A DNA stretch of 64,000 nt from Limnoperna fortunei (taxonomy: Eukaryota > Mollusca > Bivalvia > Mytilida > Modiolidae), in assembly GCA_944474755.1 (NCBI GenBank), contig OX104125.1, forward strand, positions 48,759,288 through 48,823,287, given 5' to 3'. Each line of letters begins with the position of its first letter. Position 1 is the stretch's first letter. A model generated the notes under the pieces. The model saw only the letters and a program-made list of their open reading frames with translations. It had not been told where the DNA came from and searched no databases. Shown one piece after another: positions 33,925 through 45,400 of this stretch. A program made the translations under genes and the position numbers.

Positions 33925-34940
33925 GTAACAGGTATAGGCCTCAAGCGTAGCTTAGAGGAACAACTCAACGATGCAGAAATCACGAGCGACAGTCTTACAT
34001 ATCTTGGTGAAAAAATGGAAGTTTATTTATTACAATCCCGTAGCGATAAAACTAATAGTAAATATTTTTATGCATTCAAAAGGTGGGAACAGTTCATTGC
34101 CAAAGAAGGAGGTAAATCCGTACCAGCTTTACCTAACACGTAGCGTTGTACATAACTCATTTGTTAGAAAATGGTTCGTCATATAGTGTCGTACAAACCA
34201 CCGTTTACGGAATCAAATGGGCGCATAGTATTCAAGGATTACAGGACCCTACAGATAACTCTTTTGTTCAAAATTTGTTAGAATCTTCGAAAAGGCAGCC
34301 AGGAAATCCGAAAGTGAAGAAGGATCATATTTCATCGGAAACACTTATAGATTTATGTGCTAAATATAAAGATTGTAACGATTTGGCTATAATAAGAGAT
34401 TTAACGATGATTGTTGTATCTTTTTCAGGTTTTTTACGTTACGATGAGGTCAGCTCAATTCGTTGTAAAGATATTATATTTAAAGATGACCATTTTTGTA
34501 TACATATTCAAAAGAGTAAAACCGATCAGTATAGGTTAGGGAACGAAATTGTTGTATCTAAGGGCTCAACTTTTGCCTGTCCTTATTCTTTATTGAAAAA
34601 ATATATAACTTTGGCCGACGAAGATACCTCTTCACATGATTTTCTTTTTAAGCCAATTTACAGGTCTAAAAAACGGTGTGCACTTATACATAAGAATAGA
34701 CCTCTTAGTTATACTAGGGCTAGAGAATGTATTGTTTCAAGATTAAAAGAAATTCGCCCTGACATGAATATAGGTTTACATTCATTAAGAGCGGGGGGCG
34801 CTACTATAGCCGCTAATTCTGATGTAAACGAACGCTGTTTGAAAAGGCACGGTCGCTGGAAAAGCGATTCAGCAAAAGATGGCTACGTCGCTGACTCTCT
34901 AGAACACAGGTTAGAGGTGACAAAGAAACTTGGTTTATAA
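33925..34940 (+). pseudogene. YR element tyrosine recombinase, one frameshift
   Basis: The N-terminal core-binding part reads SRSDKTNSKYFYAFKRWEQF (33950-34140) and meets a stop at 34141. The rest is in another frame from VALYITHLLENG (34140 on), so one frameshift splits the gene. The catalytic domain (34300-34940) has FSGFLRYDEVSSI (first Arg), a Lys-bearing KSKTDQYRLGNE strand, IGLHSLRAGGATIAAN (His-x-x-Arg) and GRWKSDSAKDGYV (nucleophile Tyr). The R-H-R-Y set is intact. It resembles recombinases of DIRS/PAT/Ngaro elements, which integrate circular cDNA. The 34941-35141 open frame is only the B1 region. Confidence 0.8.
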
Positions 34941-35005
34941 TTGTCTTATTTATACTTTTTTGGAGATTTGACTTTATCACAACCCGCCCTTTCTTTGTAT
35001 TTTCT

Positions 35006-35148
35006 AGTCAGTCTGTACGGCTTTATGCTTTATTACATTGTTTGTTTTTATGTATGCCTTATACAGTTGAGCGAGAAGTTATCCGTTTTTCTTGTTTGCA
35101 TATCAAGCGTAATATATCGAAGTAAATGGACAGAAGTATAATTGAGAC
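35006..35148 (+). repeat. YR element B1 repeat
   Basis: 143 bp from AGTCAGTCTGTACGGC to ATTGAGAC, repeated as B2 at 35625-35766 (142 bp) with three changes. It abuts A2 directly. Confidence 0.9.
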
Positions 35149-35325
35149 ATATATTTTCCCGCGTTTCGTAGTAATAGCGGGAAAATATTGTCTTAAGGTT
35201 ATGATATGTCATAAGCCAATCAAAGTAGCTACGTATAATCACGTGGTAGAAGCTTATGTAGGTTTTGGCGGTTTTAAGTTGTTTTCACGGGCTTCATTCT
35301 AGCCGTAGACTTCGTTTAGTCAAAA
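35149..35325 (+). repeat. YR element A2 repeat
   Basis: Exact copy of A1. The open frame that starts here (35265) is the same leader sequence and not a gene. Confidence 0.9.
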
Positions 35326-35624
35326 CTTCTCAAATTATTTTAATATTGTATATTTTCATTTGTATATATGATGGAGTTGGGCATCATAAGCTAGAGACGG
35401 GTCTTGCATTGCTCCGAACACAGGTTTCCGTTTACGGTTTTTCCTGGGCGGCAAGTCTCTGTCAATGACAGGTTGTTTTTTTTCCAGACGTTTATTACTG
35501 TACAAGTTATCGTGACATTGTGATTTTTTTTTTAATTTCTTCTCGATATGCTTATATATCTTTTCTGCATGATGTGTATGATTGTTATTTAAAAAAAATA
35601 ATAAATAAATAAATACGCCGGCTC

Positions 35625-35766
35625 AGTCAGTCTGTACGGCTTTATGCTTTATTACAGTGTTTGTTTTTATGTATGCCTTATACGTTGAGCGAGAAGTTAT
35701 CCGTTTTTCTTGTTTGCATATCAAGAGTAATATATCGAAGTAAATGGACAGAAGTATAATTGAGAC
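35625..35766 (+). repeat. YR element B2 repeat, right end
   Basis: Ends in GAGAC and passes straight into the 34-bp minisatellite (TTGTTTTTATGATAAAGCC). Confidence 0.9.
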
Positions 35767-38605
35767 TTGTTTTTATGATAAAGCCACAACACGATGATAC
35801 TTGTTTTTATGATAAAGCCACAACATGGTGATACTTGTCGTTATGATAAAACCACAGCATGATGATACTTGTCTTGATGATAAAGCCACAGCATGGTGAT
35901 ACTTGTCTTTATGATAAAGCCACAACATGATGATACTTGTCTTGATGATAAAGCCACAGCATGATGATACTTGTCTTTATGATAAAGCCACAACATGATG
36001 ATACTTGTCTTTATGATAAAGCCACAACATGATGATACTTGTCTTGATGATAAAGCCACAGCATGATGATACTTGTCTTTATGATAAAGCCACAACATGA
36101 TGATACTTGTCTTTATGATAAAGCCACAACATAATGATACTTGTCTTTATAATAAAGCCACAACATGATGATACTTGCCTTTATGATAAAGCCACAACAC
36201 GATGATACTTGTCTTTATGATAAAACCACAACATGATTATACTTGTCTTTATGATAAAGCCACAGCATGGTGGTACTTGTCTTTATGATAAAGCCATAAC
36301 ATGATGATACTTGTCTTTATGATAAAGCCACAGCATGGTGATACTTGTCTTTATGATAAAGCCACAACACGATGATACTTGTCTTTATGATAAGCCACAA
36401 CAAGATGACACTTACCTTTATGATAAAGCCACAACACGATGATACTTGTCTTTATGATAAGCCACAACAAGATGACACTTACCTTTATGATAAAGCCACA
36501 ACACGATGATACTTGTCTTTATGATAAGCCACAACAAGATGACACTTACCCTTATGATAAAACCACAACACGATGATACTTGTCTTTATGATAAAACCAC
36601 AACATGGTGATACTTGTCTTTATGATAAAGCAACAACACGATGATACTTGTCTTTATGATAAAACCACAACACGATGATACTTGTCTTTATGATAAAGCG
36701 ACAACGACATGATACTTGTCTTTATGATAAAGCCACAACACGATGATACTTGTCTTTATGATAAAGCCACAACATGGTGATACTTGTGTTTATGATAAAG
36801 CCACAACACGATGATACTTGTCTTTATGATAAAACCACAACATGATGATACTTGTCTTTATGATAAAGCCACAACACGATGATACTTGTCTTTATGATAA
36901 AGCGACAACGACATGATACTTGTCTTTATGATAAAGCCACAACACGATGATACTTGTCTTTATGATAAAACCACAACATGATGATACTTGTCTTTATGAT
37001 AAAGCCACAGCATGATGATACTTGTCTTTATGATAACCACAACACTGTGATACTTTTCTTTATGATAAAGCGACAACGACATGATACTTGTCTTTATGAT
37101 CAAGCCACAACACGATGATACTTGCCTTTATGATAAAACCACAACACTGTGATACTTTTCTTTATGATAAAGCGACAACGACATGATACTTGTCTTTATG
37201 ATAAAACCACAACACTGTGATACTTTTCTTTATGATAAAGCGACAACGACATGATACTTGTCTTTATGATAAAGCCATAACATGATGATACTTGTCTTTA
37301 TGATAAAGCGACAGCATGATGATACTTGTCTTTATGATAAAGCGACAACATGTTGATACTTGTCTTTATGATAAAGCCACAACACGATGATACTTATCTT
37401 TATGATAAAGCCACAACATAATGATTCTTGTCTTGATGATAAAGCCACAACACGATGGCACTTGTCTTTATGATAAAGCCACAGCATGATACTTGTCTTT
37501 ATGATAAAACCACAACACTATGATACTTATCTTTATGATAAAGCGACAGCATGATGATACTTGTGATTATGATAAAGCCACAACATGATGATACTTGTCT
37601 TTATGATAAAGCCACAACACGATGATACTTATCTTTATGATAAAGCCACAGCATGGTGGTACTTGTCTTTATGATAAAGCCACAACACGATGATACTTAT
37701 CTTTATGATAAAGCGACAGCATGATGATACTTGTGTTTATGATAAAGCCACAACATAATGATTCTTGTCTTGATGATAAAGCCACAACACGATGACACTT
37801 GTCTTTATGATAAAGCCACAACATGATGATACTTGCCTTTATGATAAAGCCACAACATGATGATACTTGTCTTTATGATAAAGCCACGACACGATGATAC
37901 TTATCTTTATGATAAAGCGACAGCATGATGATACTTGTGTTTATTATAAAGCCACAACATAATAATTCTTGTCTTGATGATAAAGCCACAACAAGATGAT
38001 ACTTGTCTTTATGATAAAGCCACAACATGATGATACTTGTCTTTATGATAAAGCCACGACACGATGATACTTATCTTTATGATAAAGCGACAGCATGATG
38101 ATACTTGTGTTTATGATAAAGCCACAACATAATAATTCTTGTCTTGATGATAAAGCCACAACACGATGACATTTGTCTTTATGATAAAGCCACAACACGA
38201 TGATACTTGTCTTTATAATAAAGCCACAACACGACGATACTTGTCTTTATTATAAAGCCACAACATGATGACACTTGTCTTTATGATAAAGCCACAACAC
38301 GATGATACTTGTCTTTATAATAAAGCCACAACACGACGATACTTGTCTTTATTATAAAGCCACAACATGATGACACTTGTCTTTATGATAAAGCCACAAC
38401 ACGATGATACTTGTCTTTATAATAAAGCCACAACACGATGATACTTGTCTTTATTATAAAGCCACAACATGATGATACTTGTCTTTATGATAAAGCCACA
38501 ACACGATGATACTTGTCTTTATGATAAAACTACAACATGACGAAACTTGTCATTATGATAAAGCCACAACATGTTGGTACTTCTCTTTATAATAAAGCCA
38601 CAAGA
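35767..38605. repeat. 34-bp minisatellite, ~84 units
   Basis: Consensus ACTTGTCTTTATGATAAAGC plus CACAACAYGATGAT. Variants (GCGACAACGACATG with a changed spacing, GATTCTTGTCTTGATGAT, AATAAAGCCACAACACGACG) recur in blocks. From about 37400 to 38480 runs of three to five units repeat together, that is, higher-order units. - strand frames such as SSCCGFIIKTS are periodic artefacts. Confidence 0.95.
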
Positions 38606-39195
38606 ACGATGTTTTTTTTTGGTAGTTACACAATAAACTACACTGTGACGAAAATAATGTATGAAAATTAAAATATTGTCCATATATAGAAAATATATTA
38701 AATACATCACTCAGAAAACTTTACGGTCGGAATCATGACTATACGTTTCGGAATATTTCTGTCAAAAAGACCATTGATTTGTTGTTTTTGTAACCATTTT
38801 CCCGGTTCTTACGATATTGTGACTTCCCCCAGATATGGCTAATTACCGGATTTTAACTTGTGTAACACGGTGGATACCGCAAGGAACAGAAATTGCTTAC
38901 CCTTCAGGACAAAATTAGTGGAGTTAGTGTAAGTATTTTGGTTTTTATGTCTTTTTGTTTGTTTGTGTCTTTTTGTTTTGTTGTTGGTCAGTTTTGTAAC
39001 CATGGTTTTGGCCGACCTTATCATATCGTTTTATGACCACTTTTAGGTATCTATAAGTCTTTTGTCAACGAAAAATAATTTTTATTTATATCATAATTTT
39101 TCTATATGCCATATATTTTGATTTAAATCATAATTGTTCATGAACAGCTTTAAAATCAATGAAAAACAGCTAATCATTTACATCTTTCAATAAGA
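38606..39195. other. Nothing recognised; likely 3' flank/UTR of the metalloprotease gene
   Basis: AT-rich, lying downstream of the stop codon of the - strand gene. No clear AATAAA position can be singled out. Confidence 0.4.
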
Positions 39196-39411
39196 TTAAT
39201 AAAATCCTCCATTATGGTATGTCTTATACTGTGGATACCATGCCGAATGATAACTATAACTTTCATCATCGTACTCTCTCCAGTAGAAATTAAATGCTGG
39301 ATACATATATAACTGTGGCCCGTTTAAATAAATCCAGTGATCACGTGATGATGTCTCGTCATAGGTCAAACCTTGATTTACCATATCATTTCTCGAATAT
39401 GAGTTGCTAAG
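39196..39411 (-). CDS. Metalloprotease exon 8: Tyr-rich cytoplasmic tail
   Basis: 71 residues after a TTTTTCAG acceptor, from LSNSYSRNDMVNQ to the TAA at 39198-39196. Fourteen Tyr, with aromatic-rich stretches LYMYPAFNFYWREY and YSYHSAWYPQYKTYH. It could be a tyrosine-kinase substrate or an adhesion tail; no named motif is certain. Confidence 0.75.
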   Translation of the reverse strand, partial: LSNSYSRNDMVNQGLTYDETSSRDHWIYLNGPQLYMYPAFNFYWREYDDESYSYHSAWYPQYKTYHNGGFY

Positions 39412-42400
39412 CTGAAAAATATATTTTCACAAACAAATACATAAATAATAATTAAAATGTACTTTACATTAATGTGATACGCATCAAATATTTCTACAAT
39501 TTCAGTCGTCAATCATTTTTTTTATGATCGAAAATTAAGGTATCTGGACCACAATTGACCACTTGATCATATTTGGTGTCCCGGATGTCCATTGTTTTTA
39601 CTAGAGCAGTCATTGGTAATGTTCGGCAAACATCGGAAATACTATTTAAGTAACTATCTGTTTTGCGCAAAACCGTTAACATTGACTCTATTTGTATTTT
39701 TAATACGCAATACATTAATTTAATAAAGTTGTATTTTTTGTAAAACTAGACGGTAACTTCAATTTTGGGTCGGATACCTTGAATTTTTTACACTGCAACT
39801 GAAATAATATCCCAAAAAGATTGTTATATAACCCGCAAAGACGTCTATGATGCTACCAATAAATTGTTTGGTTTAGTTTGAAAGGTGTTTAACACCACTG
39901 TCACCAATTTTTCAGCTATATTATGGTGTCCCCCAAATTCAGTAGAAAAACTCTTCTCAATTAAGATTGGAGTCATGTAAACCCTGCCCGCAGTGAGACT
40001 CGAACCCGCATTTTTTATGATTTTATGTTGCAATCAACAGATTATATTCCTGCATTAAAAGCATTAATCCTGACAAATATGAACGTGGTTAAATTATTCT
40101 GTTATCCAAACGAACAAAATGTTTCTCTTACCTTTTTATGGCTGGACTTGGGTAATTTTTTTAATCTTCGACAATACATTATTAGAGAACACATTCCTAT
40201 GCTAAATATGACTAACACTCCAACAAAGGTACCAACACCAATAAGTATGTACTCTGAAATATAAAACATACAATATGGATTTAGCGTTATATATATTACA
40301 CATAAACATGACAATATGGAGACCAACTCATTTATTTTTAATACATATACAAGGACAATATAGAGGCCACATATTAAGCATATCAAAATATGGAGACCAT
40401 TATCATATTTAATACATATAACTGGGAGAAAATGTATACACTGTTAGTTACTATAAAAGGAATGTATATATGTACACTATGTGTTTGCATCGTTATGTTT
40501 GTTTGGTTTGTATGATGGTGTTTAACGCCACTTTCAGCAATTTTTCAGCTATATCATGGCGTCCAGTTTTTATTGGGGGAGGAAGCCGGAGTACCCGGAG
40601 AAAACCCCCGACCTGCGGTAGGAAAACTGGCAATCCTTGTCAATTAAGATTGGAGTCGTGTACACCCTGCCTGCAGTGAGAATCGAACCCGCAATCTCAG
40701 TGTTGACAGACCACGTGATCAATAGTAGACGAACTACCATGACCACTTGGCCACCGAGGCCCCTACATCGTTATGTAAGGTATGTATATACGTATACCAA
40801 GAAGAGAAGGTATATGTTAACTGTATACAAACTGTGTCTCTCATGGTTAATTGTCTTTATCCTATGTGTGCTTTTCTTTGGTACTTTTCAAATCTTACTT
40901 TATGTCTAAGCGGTTACTTTATAAAGGGACTCAAATTTCGATAATGTCACTTGGTTAAAATATCCTCTTGCAGATCGGGTTCCCCGGTCACCGGGTGGTT
41001 AAGGTCTAGTCATGTAATATTGATCACGTGGTCTCTCACCGCTGTTGTTACGGATTCGCCGATGGTCCTGGTTTTACCGGGTACTTCGGCTTCTTCACAA
41101 TTAAAACCGGACCACATTTATACAAAACAACTTGCTAACAGTGTTTTCTGTTTAAAGAGGAACGTCACGTGTGCTAATCTATATACAAATATTTACATTT
41201 ATGACATACGCTCACGCTTGAATTATGTTAATTCATGACACGAACATTTTTTGTCAACCAAAGGAATTTAAGTTGCAAACCTTCCTTTTCTCACTGAGGT
41301 CAAAGTGAATGTAGTATGGCGCTTTTAAGGCCGGGAGAGATTTAAAATAAGTTCTATCTATGGCAATTTTAATGTCAGGAAAGATTTATGTTGAACCTGC
41401 ATTACGCACAACGAAAGCCGTATTTGATTGAGTAAATCTGTAATGTTCAATGACAAAATGGTACTAAAATTTATTCAACAATAAAATAAAAGTGTCATTG
41501 AATAAATTTTCAAACTTGATATGTATAATGCTTCATGAAATTAGGCCTCGGGTAACGTTTTTAACATTGGGTCTTGCCTGGAATGAATGCAGTTGTCCAA
41601 TAGCTCTTCCCTTGAACATAACACAAGTCCAATTTTAAACACGTATTTCATTTTACTATATAAGGAGTTTGTTAAAGATTTTGGGTAAACATATTGAAGG
41701 AGTGTGTTAAAGATTTTGGGAAAACATACTTAAGGAGTGTGTTAAAGATTTGGGTTAACATACAGAATTGTAGACTAAAATGCATTGATTGTTTTAAGAT
41801 ACTTTCTCTGTAAAACCAGTTATTATAATTTTTAATTATATTTTATATAATTATAATTTATTTTGTTGCACTGCGGCTTCCTACACCAATAAAAATTGGA
41901 TGCCACGATTCAGCTGATAAATGCTGAAAGTGGCGTTAAGTACCATACAACCAAACAAACAATCTTTAAAGCGTTAACCATATAACGTATTTTTGCTTCT
42001 GTCGACGCGTTGATTTATCAATGATGACGACAATCACAGTCTCTATTAACGTCAGTATGGTGTATACGAGCATTGGTTTGAATTGGCATATGTTTCTTAA
42101 GAGATCATTTGTTGACGAGATTATTAATCGCGAGAGCTTTTAGTACGGTTAGGTGAAAAAAACAGTAATTTGAAGGTTAAAAAACAATTACTTCTAGTTG
42201 TAGTTATGCTTCAAATAGAAATATAAATCGAACATATTTTTTTACATCAATGAGTTAGTTGCTATTCCATAAATATGTACATACGATGGAGGCAAGGGGG
42301 CATTACGTTTACATAAATGTCGTAAATGACGACATTTAGTATTGACTTACCTTGTTCAGTAGCAGAATTATCTGAAATAGATATCTCAGTTGTTTCTAAG

Positions 42401-45400
42401 TGCAATAGGGTTGTTTTTGATAAAGTATTTGGTTCTGGTTGTGTTTTAGTCGAAATTGCAGTTTCATGAACAGTTGTTTTGATTTCTTGACTTCTAGTTA
42501 CTGGCTGTGGAACGTCTTGAGTCGTTGTCCGTTGCTGTGAGGTAGTGGCTGTTTGGGTTGTTGTATTTATCTGTGTAGTTGTGACTGCAGGAGTTGTTTG
42601 AGGCTGTAAGGTTGTGGTTGTTAAAGTTGTTGTTTGCTGCTCTAATGTAGAGGTTGCTTGGGTTGTTGTTTGTGTCAGCGTCCTATTGACCCCTTGTGTT
42701 GTCTGCGGCTCCGCGGTAGTGATTACTTCAATTGTTGATGGTTGTGTGGTTGTGACAACTTTAGTCACTGTTTGTGGCTGTGAGGTAGTGACTGCTTGGT
42801 TTGTTGTTTCTGTCAACGTCCTATTGATCCCTTGTGTTGTCTGCGGCTCCGCGGTAGTGATTACTTCAATTGTTGATGGTTGTGTGGTTGTGACAACTTT
42901 AGTCACTGTTTGTGGCTGTGAGGTAGTGACTGCTTGGTTTGTTGTTTCTGTCAACGTCCTATTGATCCCTTGTGTTGTCTGCGGCTCCGCTGTAGTGATT
43001 ACTTCAATTGTTGATGGTTGTGTAGTTGTGACAACTTTAGTCACTGTTTGTGGCTGTGAGGTAGTGACTGCTTGGTTTGTTGTTTCTGTCAGCGTCCTAT
43101 TGACCCCTTGTGTTGTCTGCGGCTCCGCTGTAGTGATTACTTCAATTGTTGATGGTTGTGTGGTTGTGACAACTTTAGTCACTGTTTGTGGCTGTGAGGT
43201 AGTGACTGCTTGGGTTGTTGTTTGTGTCAGCGTCCTATTGATCCCTTGTGTTGACTGCGGCTCCGCTGTAGTGATTACTTCAATTGTTGATGGTTGTGTA
43301 GTTGTGACAACTTTAGTCACTGTTTGTGGCTGTGAGGTAGTGACTGCTTGGGTTGTTGTTTGTGGCAGTGTAGTTATTGCGTGAGTTGTTTCTGGTTGTG
43401 TAGTCATGACTTGTGTAGATGTTTGTGACTGTAAGGTGGTGCTTTCAGTTGTCATTTGTCTCTGTGTGGTAGACATTATCTGCTGTGTTGTTAATTTTGT
43501 CGTAGCGCCTTCTCCAGTTGACGTTAAAGCAACTGTTGTAGAAGTTTGAGAAGTTGTTTTTGGAGCACAGGAACTACAGCACTGCTGAGAAACTGGTTGA
43601 TTGAGGCTGCACTGTATAGGTGAATTGACAATAATGTCAACACATGTCCATCCATAGTTGCTGATGATTACTCCTTTTCTATCTCCATAGAGACAATTAT
43701 CTATTAAATTGAACATTTTATGATTTACAATTATTTTATTTTATAATATATTATAAAATACCAACATTTAAAACAGAGTTATATTGGAATGTGCTCAGAC
43801 CAATCCACAATGTCCACGCAAAGGATTCTGGGTATCCTACGTCAACCACAATCACCTCTGCCATACCATTAGTTGACATTGTGAGAGATATCTCTCATGG
43901 ATGATAAGTTTCGCGTACAAACGCAGTAATTTCAGTATAAAACTGTATCAAAAGTGTATAAAAAGACTATATAAAAATAAATAAGATCTTGTGTATTATT
44001 TTACAAACATCGTTCTTGGTTTACAAACGTCACGAGCAGACGACAAATGTAGTCCCGCGGTAAATGGAGGATGACGTGTGGCAGAGGTTATATCTGGGAA
44101 CCAGTTATGTTCTCTGTGCCGGAGAGTGACCAATCCAAATAACTTTTTCTCAACATTTTTTAACCAAATTACCTGTTTGTGTTTACATTCTAGTGTTTCT
44201 GTAAAATAATGTACATTTATTGATAAACAGTTCTAGATAAGATTGATTGATTTCTGTAGTGGTGTATTTAATCTGAATTATCATATGTCATTTTAAAATA
44301 AAAAATAATAATACAAAAAATAATAAACTTAAATGATAATTATGACTTTCTGTAAAGTAATGTGTGTTTAATGATAAACATTACTATATTAAGATTTCAA
44401 AACCTCAGTCGTGAATTTTCTGCTTGAAACGGGTTTGCTGTCCTTATTGGTTAAAACAGTTTCCTGCAAAATTTAAGTGCTGTAATATGGTCATTGATAC
44501 TAGGAATGATTTTATGTAGACTGATGATAATTATTTTCGAATGATGTTTCATAATGTTTCAATTTGAAATTGAAAAAATCGACAATCTAAGTGCACAACA
44601 GTAAAGAATAAATAATTGTAATTCAAAACAGTTTAATCCTTTATTTCAATGTTTAAAAGAATAATGCATCCTTGTTTTGTTAACTGCATATACTATGTAT
44701 GAAAATACAACCGTACGTACCATCACCATCTGGGGCGTTGATGTTTGAGGTACAGACACCAGACTCACACCACTTGTAATAAAAAAAAATATATATACAA
44801 GTAAAACGTTTTAGTTTTAGGTTGAATAAGGCTCCATGCGCATCAATGTATGTCTAATGGATGACTTGTATCTTAAATTAAACTTAAACTAAAACGTTTC
44901 TTGTTTGTTGTAGGTACATTGAATGTCTGTCACAAATGTTCTAACAATCCTTTTATGTAAAACGGTTTACTAACAGATTCCTTATTTATAAAACGACTAA
45001 CCTTTTTTGAGCCACACAGAGTTCCTTCCCCTGCTATATGAGATATACATATACTCGAAGCAGTATTAGGATCATAGCACCACAGAACAGAACAAATAGA
45101 TGCATAATTGTTGTTGTATTGTTCCTGAAATTAAAATGAAAACTAGGTAACAAAATTTGTTTAATTTAAACATTTAACAAATCACATAGCATTTACTTAT
45201 AAAACACTTAAAAAGTACAGACACAACAAAGAATTATTTAAAAGTTGCTAACTCCCACAAAGGTTAATGGATCGTGAATGTTTTGTTCCTTCAAACTGGG
45301 AATGAAGTCAAAAAAGCGGGGTCTGTATTTTTCTTTATGCTCCGTTTTATATGAAGGTTTCCACAGAAAAAACAGAACATCAAGAAAACTGCCATAATAA

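Larger units (their letters stand above)
31981..35766 (+). mobile_element. Tyrosine-recombinase retrotransposon (PAT/Ngaro-like) with split direct repeats
   Basis: Order is A1 (31981-32157), ORFs, B1 (35006-35148), A2 (35149-35325), a 299-bp link, B2 (35625-35766). A1 and A2 are identical over 177 bp; B1 and B2 differ by two substitutions and one indel. This A1-B1A2-B2 plan is the split direct repeat of PAT/Ngaro-type YR elements, in which B1-A2 reproduces the circle junction. No target duplication is present. The element joins the 34-bp minisatellite after ...GATGATAC on the left and resumes TTGTCTTTATG on the right. The circle junction GAGAC|ATATAT shares only AC with the target, as expected for recombinase-mediated insertion. 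Identical A repeats imply a recent event, although the reverse transcriptase is deleted. Confidence 0.85.

Noticed and set aside
35265..35468. Second gag start in the YR element
   Set aside because: It is the A2 repeat leader; the frame leaves the gag sequence exactly where A2 ends.
36418..36545. Regulatory array in the 34-bp repeats
   Set aside because: Only repeat-unit variants are visible; no factor site or gene nearby supports a regulatory role.
42614..43384. 256-codon + strand frame
   Set aside because: Antisense shadow of the Thr-rich metalloprotease exon, whose strand is fixed by splice sites and domains.
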